Assembly: GCF_019915265.1 (NCBI RefSeq) | Contig: NZ_CP082780.1 | Location: 1,860,001 to 1,924,000 of the forward strand | Direction of reading: 5' to 3' | Length of the DNA stretch: 64,000 nucleotides | DNA from: Bacillus aquiflavi | GTDB lineage: Bacteria > Bacillota > Bacilli > Bacillales > Cytobacillaceae | Shown here: piece after piece, positions 18,272 through 26,365 of the stretch | How the letters are laid out: each line of letters opens with the position of its first letter | Position numbering within the stretch: position 1 is the stretch's first letter | Notes under the pieces: generated by a model | Told to the model about the DNA's origin: nothing | The model's input: only the letters and a program-made list of their open reading frames with translations | Databases searched by the model: none | Position numbers and translations under genes: made by a program

Positions 18272-18390
18272 AAATGATTACCTCACATTTTCACAAATTT
18301 ATAGTGTCCTTTACCACTATACTAAGAATAAATACGTTGATATGCAAACAATATGAAGTTTTTTCGCTTTCTTCTACTTAAACTTTTCTT

Positions 18391-18419
18391 AACGATTGGG
18401 CTTACTAATGCATAGGATA
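18391..18419 (+). promoter_or_regulatory. Candidate sigma-K promoter of the spore-coat cluster
   Basis: AAC at 18391-18393, a 17-base spacer, and CATAGGATA at 18411-18419, matching the sigma-K pattern AC-N16/17-CATANNNTA. It lies 30 bases before the first GerP-type gene. Confidence 0.65.
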
Positions 18420-18448
18420 AAATAATAACGAAAAGGGAAGTGAAATGG

Positions 18449-18691
18449 ATGCAAACGGTGATTAATATTTATAGCTTAAAGATTAACAATATTTCTAGTA
18501 ACGGTTCCATTAATATTGGTGAAACACTTCATAATGCACCGACAGCCAACTCAAAAACACAAGGACATAATGCATCCTACGGTGATCTTTCTCCAACAAA
18601 TGCTGCTATGGAAAGTGTATTTATTGATCCTGATGTTAATGACCAAGGCGATATTGCAAACCCTTCACCAGTTATTTCAAATCAAATGTAA
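18449..18691 (+). CDS. GerPF/GerPA-type spore germination protein, YdgB-like
   Basis: 80 residues of the GerPA/GerPF family: an IYSLKINNISSNGSINIGETLH front, an ASYGDLSP centre and a hydrophilic tail with a repeated Asp/Pro pattern. ATG 18449 is preferred because AAGGGAAG lies upstream at good spacing; the in-frame GTG 18440 is too close to it. A paralogous gene follows, and the set resembles B. subtilis ydgB-ydgA next to the Hsp20-like coat gene cotP. It would be a coat-associated protein affecting germinant passage. Confidence 0.82.
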   Translation: MQTVINIYSLKINNISSNGSINIGETLHNAPTANSKTQGHNASYGDLSPTNAAMESVFIDPDVNDQGDIANPSPVISNQM

Positions 18692-18711
18692 AAAACGCAG
18701 GTGAATTAAAG

Positions 18712-18954
18712 ATGCCATATCAAATTAATATTTTTAATATAAAGACAAATGGGTTAAATAGCAATGCGAATATTGATATAGGTCCTACTATTCATAACAG
18801 CCATACAGCAAACTCGAAATTTTATGGTGCAAATATCGCGTTCGGTGATTTATCGCCAAATAGTTCTTGTATGGCAAATTGTGTTGGCGATTTCGATATT
18901 AGTGATCAAGATCAAATTGCAAACCCTTCTGGATCTGTTAATAACATGATTTAA
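18712..18954 (+). CDS. GerPF/GerPA-type spore germination protein, YdgA-like
   Basis: 80 residues, paralogous to the preceding gene: INIFNIKTNGLNSNANIDIGPTIHNSHTAN and AFGDLSPNSS correspond position by position to the first copy. Its ribosome site is GGTGAATTAAAG. It has two Cys (SSCMANCVGD) that the first copy lacks. The gene is 20 bases downstream of its paralogue and presumably shares the sigma-K-type promoter. It is probably deposited in the spore coat. Confidence 0.85.
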   Translation: MPYQINIFNIKTNGLNSNANIDIGPTIHNSHTANSKFYGANIAFGDLSPNSSCMANCVGDFDISDQDQIANPSGSVNNMI

Positions 18955-18972
18955 ATGAAAGGATGAACGGTC

Positions 18973-19458
18973 ATGTTTCCTTGGAATTCACTCTTTCCTT
19001 TTAATAAAGATATGCAAAAAATGATGCAAAAGATGAAGCCTGAAGATATTGAAAAATATATTGAGGACATGATGCAAAAGATGTTCCCTTCTAATCCACA
19101 AGGGGCAATGAATCCAACTGAAATCATGAATCGGGGACATCCGTTATTTCAAGGAGAAAATGCTCAACCACCATCCATTCCGCTTAATGCTTCCGTCTTT
19201 GAAACCCATGAAGATGTATTTGTCAGGGTTCCAATAAAAAATAAAGAATTGTTAAAACAAATCCGTATATATCATACATCTAATCAATTAATTTTAGAAC
19301 ATATCCCTAATATGGAAGATAAACATACGATTACATTACCAGCACTTGTAAAGAAAAAGGGTGCTCGTGCTCAATACAAAGACGAAATGCTTGAAATAAA
19401 AATTTCAAAAAATATCGACATGCAGTACTCAGAAGTCGATGTTTCTGAAACACTTTAG
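18973..19458 (+). CDS. Hsp20-like spore-coat-type protein
   Basis: 161 residues. The first 60 residues are Met/Lys/Pro-rich and unstructured-looking (QKMMQKMKPEDIEKYIEDMM). The remainder is a divergent alpha-crystallin-like domain (SVFETHEDVFVRVPIKNKEL... QLILEH) lacking a clean A-x-x-x-G-V-L core. Small heat-shock-fold proteins CotM and CotP are B. subtilis coat proteins, and CotP neighbours ydgA/ydgB. The assignment as a coat protein rests on that context. AAAGGATGAACGGTC precedes the ATG. Confidence 0.65.
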   Translation: MFPWNSLFPFNKDMQKMMQKMKPEDIEKYIEDMMQKMFPSNPQGAMNPTEIMNRGHPLFQGENAQPPSIPLNASVFETHEDVFVRVPIKNKELLKQIRIYHTSNQLILEHIPNMEDKHTITLPALVKKKGARAQYKDEMLEIKISKNIDMQYSEVDVSETL

Positions 19459-19489
19459 GGATGAAAAAAACGAATTGGGGGGATTGTTT

Positions 19490-19987
19490 GTGGATATTGA
19501 AAAACTTAAACAATGGCTCGATATAACGAAGCAATATCAAACTGAGCACTTTTGGAAACAGATTTTTGAATCCGAACTCGGAAAGTCGGCCTCACAATCG
19601 AGGGACAATCCGTTCGACCAAAACTATTCCGCTTACTTCTCACAGCAAGATGCATTCCCCCTTATTGATATGTATGAAGAGGGAAATTGCATCTTCATTG
19701 AAGTGGAGCTTCCCGGTCTGAAAACGTCAGATATATACATTACCCTTGAAGAAAAATCTTTAATTATTAAAGGAGAATATAAAACTCTTAAACCAAATAT
19801 CCGCTATTTACTTAAAGAACGACCAAATAGAAAGTTTGAAAAAAAACTAGCAATATCTTCAAAAATAAAAAAGGAAATGATTCAAAGTGTGCTGCGAAAT
19901 GGTATTTTAGTCATTTCCTTGCCAATCGAAGAACAACAGTCTGAAGCGATTCCGATTACAATTGATGAAAGTGAATCAGAGTCATGA
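19490..19987 (+). CDS. Hsp20/alpha-crystallin-like protein, CotP-like
   Basis: About 165 residues with a recognisable alpha-crystallin domain: DMYEEGNCIFIEVELPGLKTSDIYITLEEKSLIIKGEY, then FEKKLAISSKI and RNGILVISLPIEE, which is the conserved-type A-x-x-x-G-V-L strand. GTG 19490 is chosen since GGGGGGATT lies upstream; the frame extends to 19439 inside the previous gene. It is in line with the GerP-type genes, so a coat role like CotP is likely. General chaperone function is the alternative. Confidence 0.75.
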   Translation: MDIEKLKQWLDITKQYQTEHFWKQIFESELGKSASQSRDNPFDQNYSAYFSQQDAFPLIDMYEEGNCIFIEVELPGLKTSDIYITLEEKSLIIKGEYKTLKPNIRYLLKERPNRKFEKKLAISSKIKKEMIQSVLRNGILVISLPIEEQQSEAIPITIDESESES

Positions 19988-20514
19988 TGATTAGAAAAAG
20001 GAAAATTTTATCATTAAAAAGTTTCTTTCAAGGTAGCTCTCAAAAAGAAAAGGAGAAAAGAATTAATCAATTAGAACAAAGAATCAAAAAACTTGAACAA
20101 ACGGAACAACAATTCATCAAAACGGTTGAAGCAGAAATAGTCAAATTGGTTAAACAGTCGGAAAGACAACTGCTGAAAAAACTTGAGAAACATCAACATA
20201 AATTATCGGAGAAACACGCGAACAAACAAAAAAAAATTTTTGAGAAACAAACGGTGAAATATATTGAAGATAAAATCGTTCAAGAGAAACAACATGAGCC
20301 GAACTATATTTTTAACGTTGAACACCTTTACGTCGAGAAAGTTGTCATTGATAAACTTGAACATAGCAATAACTTTGGACAGCTCGGAATAAAAGAGTTA
20401 ACAGGGAAATTAAATATTGGTTCTAATTATGAAGGCAAGATGAGTAAAAAAGCAATCGCCGCTAAAGCACAAAAACCCGAAAAAAAGTTGACAGAAAAAA
20501 ACAAAAATAATTAG
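19984..20514 (+). CDS. Coiled-coil protein with GerPC-like C-terminal motif
   Basis: 176 residues, overlapping the previous gene by 4 bases (ATGATGA). Residues 20-105 form a charged coiled coil (RINQLEQRIKKLEQTEQQF). The C-terminal third holds YIFNVEHLYVEKVVIDKLE and IKELTGKLNIGSNYEG, resembling the KIERLEGTLNIG segment of GerPC. No ordinary gerP operon surrounds it. I infer a structural partner of the two GerPF-type proteins in the coat. Confidence 0.6.
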   Translation: MMIRKRKILSLKSFFQGSSQKEKEKRINQLEQRIKKLEQTEQQFIKTVEAEIVKLVKQSERQLLKKLEKHQHKLSEKHANKQKKIFEKQTVKYIEDKIVQEKQHEPNYIFNVEHLYVEKVVIDKLEHSNNFGQLGIKELTGKLNIGSNYEGKMSKKAIAAKAQKPEKKLTEKNKNN

Positions 20515-20646
20515 TCCTTTGAAACTTATAAGATAAAGTCAGCTTTCGAGCGCTAACATAGCGGAAAGCGAATAGAACTTATTTATAACCTATAGTAAAG
20601 TCCAACAACGAAAAAAATTCGCATGCTTGTCAAAACATATGTAGAA

Positions 20647-20677
20647 AAACTCCCGCTATTCGATAAGGCGGGAGTTT
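20647..20677. terminator. Bidirectional terminator
   Basis: AAACTCCCGC at 20647 pairs with GCGGGAGTTT ending at 20677, with T-runs on both strands; it closes the spore cluster and the CAP-domain gene. Confidence 0.85.
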
Positions 20678-20697
20678 TCTCATTCGTTCATTCAGTA

Positions 20698-21585
20698 TTA
20701 TTTACCGATAAACATTTGTGTCCAATAGTTTCCTTGCTCAACATGACCAACACCAATATGTGTAAAGCTAGCATTTAAAATATTTTTACGGTGGCCATCA
20801 CTGTTCATCCAAGCATTTACAACTTCCTCTGGAGAACGTTGACCCATTGCAATATTTTCACCTGCTGCACGGTATGAAATTCCAAATTTTTTCATCATAT
20901 CAAATGGTGATCCGTAAGTTGGGCTATTATGGTCAAAATATTTATTACGCTGCATATCTTTAGATTTTTCACGAGCTACTTTACTAAGCTCAGTATCTAG
21001 TTTAAGTGCTGGTAAACCGCTTTTAGCCCGTTCTTTATTTGTGAGTTCTACTACTTTTTGTTCAAAAGCACTTACTTCACTAGAAACAGCTTGTTTTGCC
21101 GGCTGTTCTTGCTTTGGTTGCGCTGGTTGTTGAACTGCTGGCTTGTCTTGCTTTGGTTGCGCTGGTTGTTGAACTGCTGGCTTGTCTTGCTTTGGTTGTG
21201 CTGGTTGTTGAGCTGCTGGCTTGTCTTGCTTTGGTTGTGCTGGTTGTTGAGCTGCTGGCTTGTCTTGCTTTGGTTGTGCTGGTTGTTGAGCTACTGGCTT
21301 GTCTTGCTTTGGTTGTGCTGGTTGTTGAGCTACTGGCTTATCCTGTTTTGGCTGCGCAGGCTGTTGAGCCTTTTGGCCATTATTCCAATTAATATTGCAA
21401 TTATTTTTATACTTTTGAAGAATACTATTTAAATCCTTATGGTTGAAATTACTTGTTTTATAGACATATACTTTACTATGAATGCTTGCTTTGTTATTAG
21501 AAGCAGCCTCTGCTTTATCACCAACCGGATTAGCTAATAGTAGTGCTGCTGTTGCTGCTACTGAAAAAAATAATTTTTTGTTCAT
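20698..21585 (-). CDS. Secreted CAP-domain (SCP/PR-1) protein with Pro/Gln repeat linker, YkwD-like
   Basis: 295 residues. A signal peptide (residues 1-27, ending ...DKAEA) is followed by a short Lys/Asn region, then a linker of about seven 13-residue PAQPKQDKP-type repeats (about residues 76-166), then a CAP domain with KVVELTNKERAKSGLPALKLD, KYFDHNSPTYGSPF, AGENIAMG and the C-terminal HIGVGHVEQGNYWTQMF. CAP proteins of this kind are exported and often spore- or wall-associated; the biochemical function is unsettled. The linker probably spans cell wall. It stands alone between two terminators. Confidence 0.9.
   Translation of the reverse strand: MNKKLFFSVAATAALLLANPVGDKAEAASNNKASIHSKVYVYKTSNFNHKDLNSILQKYKNNCNINWNNGQKAQQPAQPKQDKPVAQQPAQPKQDKPVAQQPAQPKQDKPAAQQPAQPKQDKPAAQQPAQPKQDKPAVQQPAQPKQDKPAVQQPAQPKQEQPAKQAVSSEVSAFEQKVVELTNKERAKSGLPALKLDTELSKVAREKSKDMQRNKYFDHNSPTYGSPFDMMKKFGISYRAAGENIAMGQRSPEEVVNAWMNSDGHRKNILNASFTHIGVGHVEQGNYWTQMFIGK
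21088..21360 (-). repeat. Tandem 39-bp coding repeats in the CAP-protein linker
   Basis: About seven 39-bp units, each encoding 13 residues beginning PAQPKQDKP, the last one diverged. Adjacent units occur as near-identical pairs (PV, PV; PA, PA; PAV, PAV), suggesting recent duplication and variable length among strains. Confidence 0.9.
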
Positions 21586-21932
21586 CTTTTCATTTCCTCC
21601 CTTTAGAACTTGTTTTTTTTTTCTAATAACATCATAGCATGCGATTTTTGTAATATTTACGGGAGAAAAAATAACAATGTTTATTTTTTAAAAAAGTAAA
21701 ATCAATCGTTTAAAATAGAAAAGTACTTTCATCCACTGCTAATAGTAGAGATTTTTTAAATCGTTAATCTTTTTTCTTTCAATTGGACAAATGTAGTCGA
21801 GTTGGAAGAGAGGCTTCGGTCTTTCCATATTTTTTCTAGAAATAAAATATTGACATCCATTGAAACACGACAATTTTCTTTCATTTATTACATTAATATT
21901 ACAACCGTAGTCTCAATCCTTGATTAAATAAA

Positions 21933-21965
21933 AAAATCCCTATTTTAAGCAAAAACAGGGATTTT
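21933..21965 (-). terminator. Terminator of the YtkA-like lipoprotein gene
   Basis: On the minus strand AAAATCCCTG pairs with TAGGGATTTT, followed by a T-rich run. Nothing else is evident between 21586 and 21932 apart from the AT-rich upstream region of the CAP gene. Confidence 0.8.
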
Positions 21966-21973
21966 CCTTTGTT

Positions 21974-22438
21974 TTATTGATTTTCACCTTCATCATTAGG
22001 CTGTTCTTCTTCATCCATAATCGTTGAATTCGTTTCTTCTTCTGGTTCACTCGGTTCTCCAACAACAAATTCCTCTTTCGGCATATTATGCATACTGCGT
22101 GCGGTAACATGAGAGATCATGTAATAAGTCCCCTCTTCGGCAAAACTTTTTTCAAGACGATAAATTCCATTTTCCGCATGTTCAACTACGATCGTCTCAT
22201 GATCTTCATCATGTGCACGCCATACTTCAAATTTCACCTCATCTGCATCTGTGACTTCTTCGTCACCGTATGTTACCTTTGCTTCAAAAACAATCGTTTC
22301 ATTGGGCTCAGCCTTGTTAGGATTAACCGAAAGCTGAACATCTAAAAATTGGGGCTCATCTTCCGCACTTTCATTATTTGAACAAGCCGAGACAATCGCC
22401 AGTAATAAAATACTCATTAAAATCAAGCTCTTCTTCAT
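21974..22438 (-). CDS. YtkA/FixH-like domain lipoprotein
   Basis: 154 residues with a lipoprotein signal (IVSAC, Cys about 19), a single beta-rich domain (LDVQLSVNPNKAEPNETIVFEAKVTYGDEEV... GIYRLEKSFAEEGTYYMISHVTAR) of the YtkA-like type, and an acidic Glu-rich tail. The His/Met content near the end (SMHNMPKEE) is compatible with metal contact but not proof. It lies just downstream of a histidine kinase gene, possibly in the same transcript. Confidence 0.75.
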   Translation of the reverse strand: MKKSLILMSILLLAIVSACSNNESAEDEPQFLDVQLSVNPNKAEPNETIVFEAKVTYGDEEVTDADEVKFEVWRAHDEDHETIVVEHAENGIYRLEKSFAEEGTYYMISHVTARSMHNMPKEEFVVGEPSEPEEETNSTIMDEEEQPNDEGENQ

Positions 22439-22490
22439 TGGGCAACTCCTTTTTTAACAATTTTCATCTGATATCCTATCTATTATATAA

Positions 22491-23909
22491 TTAACAGCCG
22501 CTTTTTTCTTCATTTAAAATTGGTAGAATAACAGTTACTTCTGTACCTTTTCCGTATTCACTTGTCATTTTTAGTTTTCCATTATGAAGCTTTACAAGCT
22601 GATCAACAATTGCTAATCCAAGCCCTGTGCCACCATCTGTTCTCGTTCTTGCTTTGTTCACTCGATAAAAACGTTGCATAATTTTTTCAAGGTCATCTTC
22701 TTTTATCCCTATTCCTGTATCACTGACAACCAAATGACATTTGTTCCGTACTTTGAATAATTTTATCTTAATTGTTCCGCCGCTTTCAGTATAACGAACG
22801 GCATTGTCCATTAGATTTTGGAAGATTTGTTCAATCCTCCCTTCATCACCATTAATGATCAACTCTGGATCAAGATCATATGTCAGCTTAATCCCTTTTT
22901 CATTTGCTGTTGAAATATATTTTTGCAATGCATCTTCAATTAATTGAGCGAGTGGCAAGGGCATTTTAACTAAGCTGAATTCTTCCGATTCAAATTTCAT
23001 TAAGTCTAGTAGATCACCAACAAGTCTCTCAAGCCGTCCTGCCTCACGATGGATAAGTTTTAAGTATTTTTGCTTATCTTCTTCCGTTTTCACCATTTGT
23101 GATAGTAATGCATCGCTGTAACCTTTAACATAACTGATCGGTGTTCTTAATTCATGAGAAATATTTGCAATAAACTCTTTTTTACGCTCATCTTCTTTTT
23201 GAATCGATTGCGACATTTGATTAAAGGCTGTCCCAAGTTGACCAATTTCATCTTTTGATCGTATATGAACTCTTGTAGAAAAATCCCCTTCAGAAACTTT
23301 AACAGCCGCTTCCTTCATTTCTTTTAATGGCTTTGTCAGACGGTTAATCCATTTTGTTCCAAAAAATAAAGCGATGACAACAAATATAAATGCCGCAACT
23401 AACCATGAATAAGCAAAATCTTTTGTCAGATCATTTATTGATTCTAAAGGTAAGTACAAATAAATAATGCCTTCTAAACGATTATTGTCTAATAACGGAA
23501 TGATAACCGCCATTATTTTTCTATCAAAACGCTCTTCATATCCTATCTTTTGAATCGGCTTGCCTTCAAGCAACGTTTGCCGTTCTTTCTCGCCAATAAG
23601 TGTTTCATAATCGATCTCAAAAGGAAGGCATGCGCTTAGCTCTCGCGGGTTGCTTACAACAAGCACTTCTGTTTCTGATTTTGAATTGTACCATTCAACT
23701 TTTTCCCGGATTTCATCTGATAAAGGACCCCCTTCATATTCTAAAGCGAGGCGATTTCCTTCATCTAATAAAGATTGTTCAATCTTATCAACATAGAGCC
23801 TTTCATAAAATATGTGAGAAAGGAAATAAGAATAAAGAATCGTTATTAAAATGGTAAAAGTAACGGTCAGCCAAAGCTTTTTAGCTAAGCTGTTTGTAAT
23901 AAATTTCAT
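22491..23909 (-). CDS. Membrane sensor histidine kinase
   Basis: 472 residues: a membrane segment at about 10-32, an extracytoplasmic sensor domain of about 130 residues, a second membrane segment near 165-187, and a HAMP region (RLTKPLKEMKEAAVKVSEGDFSTRV). The HisKA box is NISHELRTP and the ATPase domain has N-box QNLMDNAVRYT, DTGIGI and GTGLGLAI. This is a complete orthodox kinase. It overlaps the response-regulator gene by 4 bases. The stimulus is unknown. Confidence 0.93.
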   Translation of the reverse strand: MKFITNSLAKKLWLTVTFTILITILYSYFLSHIFYERLYVDKIEQSLLDEGNRLALEYEGGPLSDEIREKVEWYNSKSETEVLVVSNPRELSACLPFEIDYETLIGEKERQTLLEGKPIQKIGYEERFDRKIMAVIIPLLDNNRLEGIIYLYLPLESINDLTKDFAYSWLVAAFIFVVIALFFGTKWINRLTKPLKEMKEAAVKVSEGDFSTRVHIRSKDEIGQLGTAFNQMSQSIQKEDERKKEFIANISHELRTPISYVKGYSDALLSQMVKTEEDKQKYLKLIHREAGRLERLVGDLLDLMKFESEEFSLVKMPLPLAQLIEDALQKYISTANEKGIKLTYDLDPELIINGDEGRIEQIFQNLMDNAVRYTESGGTIKIKLFKVRNKCHLVVSDTGIGIKEDDLEKIMQRFYRVNKARTRTDGGTGLGLAIVDQLVKLHNGKLKMTSEYGKGTEVTVILPILNEEKSGC

Positions 23910-24586
23910 TCGAATGGCACCTCAAACTTATAGCCAATCCCCCAAACTGTTTGTATGTAATCTGCAGCACGAAGTTTCATCCGTAATGTTTTAACATGAG
24001 TATCAACTGTCCGTAAACTGCCATGATATTCAATTCCCCATACTAATTCAAGAAGCTGCTCTCTGCTTAATGCTTGCCCTTCGTGCTCAACGAATGTGCT
24101 TAAGAGATCGAATTCTTTTAACGTTAAAGGAATTGAATCTCCATTTACCGTAACACGACGTGCCTTTTTATCGATCATTATTTTCCCAAGCTTAATAAAA
24201 TCCTTTTCATTTTTATCGCTTCCCGTTCGTCTTAAAACAGCATTAATGCGGGCAATTAATTCACCTGGGCTGAATGGCTTCACAATATAATCATCAGCGC
24301 CAAGCTGCAGGCCTTTTACTTTATCCCATTCTTCACCTTTTGCCGAAAAAAATATAACCGGTACTGGTGATTTTTGCCGTATTTTATCACAAACTTGAAA
24401 ACCATCTTCTCCCGGCATCATAATATCAAGTATGACTAAATCAATATTTTTATGATTGAGTACTTGTAGCGCCTGTTCGCCATTAGCACTGTGAAAACAA
24501 TGAAAACCTGAATTCTCCAAATACATTTGTAATAAGTGGCGCATATCCTCTTCATCGTCTACGATTAAGACGTTAATATTACTCAT
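23906..24586 (-). CDS. OmpR/PhoB-family response regulator
   Basis: 226 residues with the receiver acidic pair and phospho-Asp (VDDEED and VILDIMMPGEDG), the Lys switch (DDYIVKPFSPGEL) and a C-terminal winged helix (LTLKEFDLLSTFVEHEGQALSREQLLELVWG... RTVDTHVKTLRMKL). It partners with the downstream kinase, with which it overlaps by 4 bases, and it overlaps the upstream beta-propeller lipoprotein gene by 4 bases. All three genes are one operon. Confidence 0.95.
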   Translation of the reverse strand: MSNINVLIVDDEEDMRHLLQMYLENSGFHCFHSANGEQALQVLNHKNIDLVILDIMMPGEDGFQVCDKIRQKSPVPVIFFSAKGEEWDKVKGLQLGADDYIVKPFSPGELIARINAVLRRTGSDKNEKDFIKLGKIMIDKKARRVTVNGDSIPLTLKEFDLLSTFVEHEGQALSREQLLELVWGIEYHGSLRTVDTHVKTLRMKLRAADYIQTVWGIGYKFEVPFE

Positions 24587-25560
24587 TTATTCTCCTCCCT
24601 TGTGATGATCTCAAAAGGTCCTTTACCTACCTTGAACGTATCTATTATTTGTAGACTATTATCTAAGCTCACAAGATTTACGTCATTACTGTCATACCCG
24701 GCAATGACTAATAAATTGTCCATTACTTTCATTTCAAATGGATTTGCCCCGACTTGAAGTGTTTCCTCTAAATTTCCGTTACTGCTAATTTTATAAAGCG
24801 TACTTGTTCCATGGCTTAATGCGTACACAGATTCATTACTCTCTACGAAATTGATCGGCATTGTTGGGGCGGCAATTTTCTTTTTTAAGCTACCAGTTAT
24901 TAGATCATATATATGTATATCCGTTTCAATATTCTGTCCTTCACCATGTCCGCCTATCCAAAGTTCATTATCTTTTTCTCTCAGTAAAGCTCCAGCAGCA
25001 TTGCCGTGGATAGTAAATGATTTATCAATACGTTTGCTTTCAAGATCGATAACTGTTAGTTTCTTATCGTCAAAACTAATGACGTACAATTTATTTTGCT
25101 CACTGCCCTCTAAAAGAGTAATTGGATTTTTACCAGTTTTGATACTGTCAACTTCCTCTCCTTTGAAAGAAAAAAAGCGAACTCGATGTTCATTTTGGTC
25201 TGCAAAAACGAGTAATTTTTCGTCTTTTAATAACTTTCCGCTAACAATTCCCTTCCCTGTTTCCCACGTTTTTATTTTTTTCCCTTTTTTCAAAGAATAA
25301 AGATCCACTGAATCATTTTGTTTTCCGTATAGCAATATCGTATCGTTATCAGGAAAGATTAAACCGCCTGTATATGGTTTTTCAAGCTTCCATTCCTGCA
25401 ATGTTTCTTTGTCATCAACATTTATAAATGATATTGTCATATCTTTTATATTTACAGTAGAAATAATATTTTTATCGGATGGAATTTTCGGAAGGTTATG
25501 ATTTGTACATCCTGATAATATGATTATGCTAAGAAATATGAGTCTTAACATTAATTTCAT
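24583..25560 (-). CDS. YncE-like beta-propeller lipoprotein
   Basis: About 325 residues with a lipoprotein signal (IIILSGC) and repeated blades typical of YncE/YVTN-type propellers (LYVISFDDKKLTVIDLESKRIDKSF, LWIGGHGEGQNIETDIHIYDL, NLLVIAGYDSNDVNLVSLD). ATG 25560 is chosen because AAGGAG lies 9 bases upstream; the frame continues to 25605 without a better site. It is the first gene of the operon with the two-component pair, so it may act as an extracytoplasmic sensor partner. Confidence 0.8.
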   Translation of the reverse strand: MKLMLRLIFLSIIILSGCTNHNLPKIPSDKNIISTVNIKDMTISFINVDDKETLQEWKLEKPYTGGLIFPDNDTILLYGKQNDSVDLYSLKKGKKIKTWETGKGIVSGKLLKDEKLLVFADQNEHRVRFFSFKGEEVDSIKTGKNPITLLEGSEQNKLYVISFDDKKLTVIDLESKRIDKSFTIHGNAAGALLREKDNELWIGGHGEGQNIETDIHIYDLITGSLKKKIAAPTMPINFVESNESVYALSHGTSTLYKISSNGNLEETLQVGANPFEMKVMDNLLVIAGYDSNDVNLVSLDNSLQIIDTFKVGKGPFEIITREENK

Positions 25561-25605
25561 CTGACTGTTCTCCTTTAAATTATACAGAGTGGTTTCTTTA
25601 ACCAT

Positions 25606-25837
25606 TATACCGGATTATTGTGATAAATTTGTGAAATAAAATGACTAGTTTTTGAAAATTCGGCACAAGTGATTTCAACTTGTTTAGCATTATTCCCTCG
25701 ACTTTATGTGACGAATAATAAATATTTCTCTTAAAGCAAAGAAAAAATGTAAAACCAAAAATAATTTCAATCAAGTGTAATGTTGTTAGTATAAATTAAA
25801 ATGGAGGAACTACAAGTCAATATTTCAAGTAACTTCC
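25606..25837. other. Non-coding upstream region, nothing identified
   Basis: AT-rich sequence upstream of the lipoprotein operon. A GGAGGA motif at 25803 has no open frame behind it. Confidence 0.5.
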
Positions 25838-25930
25838 CTCAAACTGATTGAAAGACATTGTCAGTTGCGGTGAGGCGGAAGCGAATAAAACATATAGCTC
25901 ATAAGTTCGTTTTGGTTAACAGTCTAAAAG
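25838..25930 (+). repeat. Intergenic repeat, copy B
   Basis: Begins TCAAACTGATTGAAAG, contains GAGGCGGAAGCGAATA and ends AACAGTCTAAAA directly before a hairpin. The same blocks recur in inverted orientation at 42027-42105 and, more degenerate, at 20535-20600 and 32405-32515. Confidence 0.6.
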
Positions 25931-25960
25931 CGGGATATCCTATAAAAAAGGTGTCCCGCT
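25929..25960. terminator. Hairpin after intergenic repeat
   Basis: AGCGGGATATCC at 25929 pairs with GGTGTCCCGCT ending at 25960 (one mismatch). A near-copy of this stem closes the TusA gene at 30073-30104. Confidence 0.6.
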
Positions 25961-25993
25961 CTTATCAGATAACTTTGTTTTCAAGATCACCTA

Positions 25994-26215
25994 GCATAAT
26001 AGTAGCGCCAGTTCAGTCCATACATCATTTTTGAGGATCAAGTTTTATCTCATATAGGTGATCGATTGGTCATAGGGAAATTTTGTTCAATTGGTCCTAG
26101 GGTCACTTTTATAATGAACGAAGCTAATTACGGCATGGATGGTTCCACTATTTTTGGAAACGGATGAAGAAAGTATTCACCTATGCTTTCTTTAAAGGGA
26201 AATACCGTTCTGAAG
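25994..26215 (+). pseudogene. Vat/CatB-type xenobiotic (streptogramin A) acetyltransferase remnant
   Basis: A decayed fragment still reads [31 protein letters not shown] and KYSPMLSLKGNTV. This is the left-handed beta-helix start and the catalytic-His loop region of the Vat/CatB xenobiotic acyltransferases (family pattern [22 protein letters not shown]). The His position reads Tyr-Gly here, and a TGA replaces the expected Trp codon after GNG. No start codon, N-terminus or complete C-terminal hexapeptide repeats remain. It lies convergent to the vgb gene, within what looks like a streptogramin-resistance island. Confidence 0.75.
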
Positions 26216-26365
26216 CTCTCCATTCTTGCTATCATAATTAGTGTACTCCCAACTATAGATACCCAGCTTTGTTAATGTTGGTCTAATAAACTGAAGGTTT
26301 TTATTTTCATCTATCAGATATGTTCGGTGCTTTTATTTTTTCTGACATAAACAATACACACCTTT

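Noticed and set aside
21058-21432. Two Leu/Trp-rich plus-strand ORFs
   Set aside because: They are the antisense of the Pro/Gln repeat of the CAP protein and have no ribosome site.
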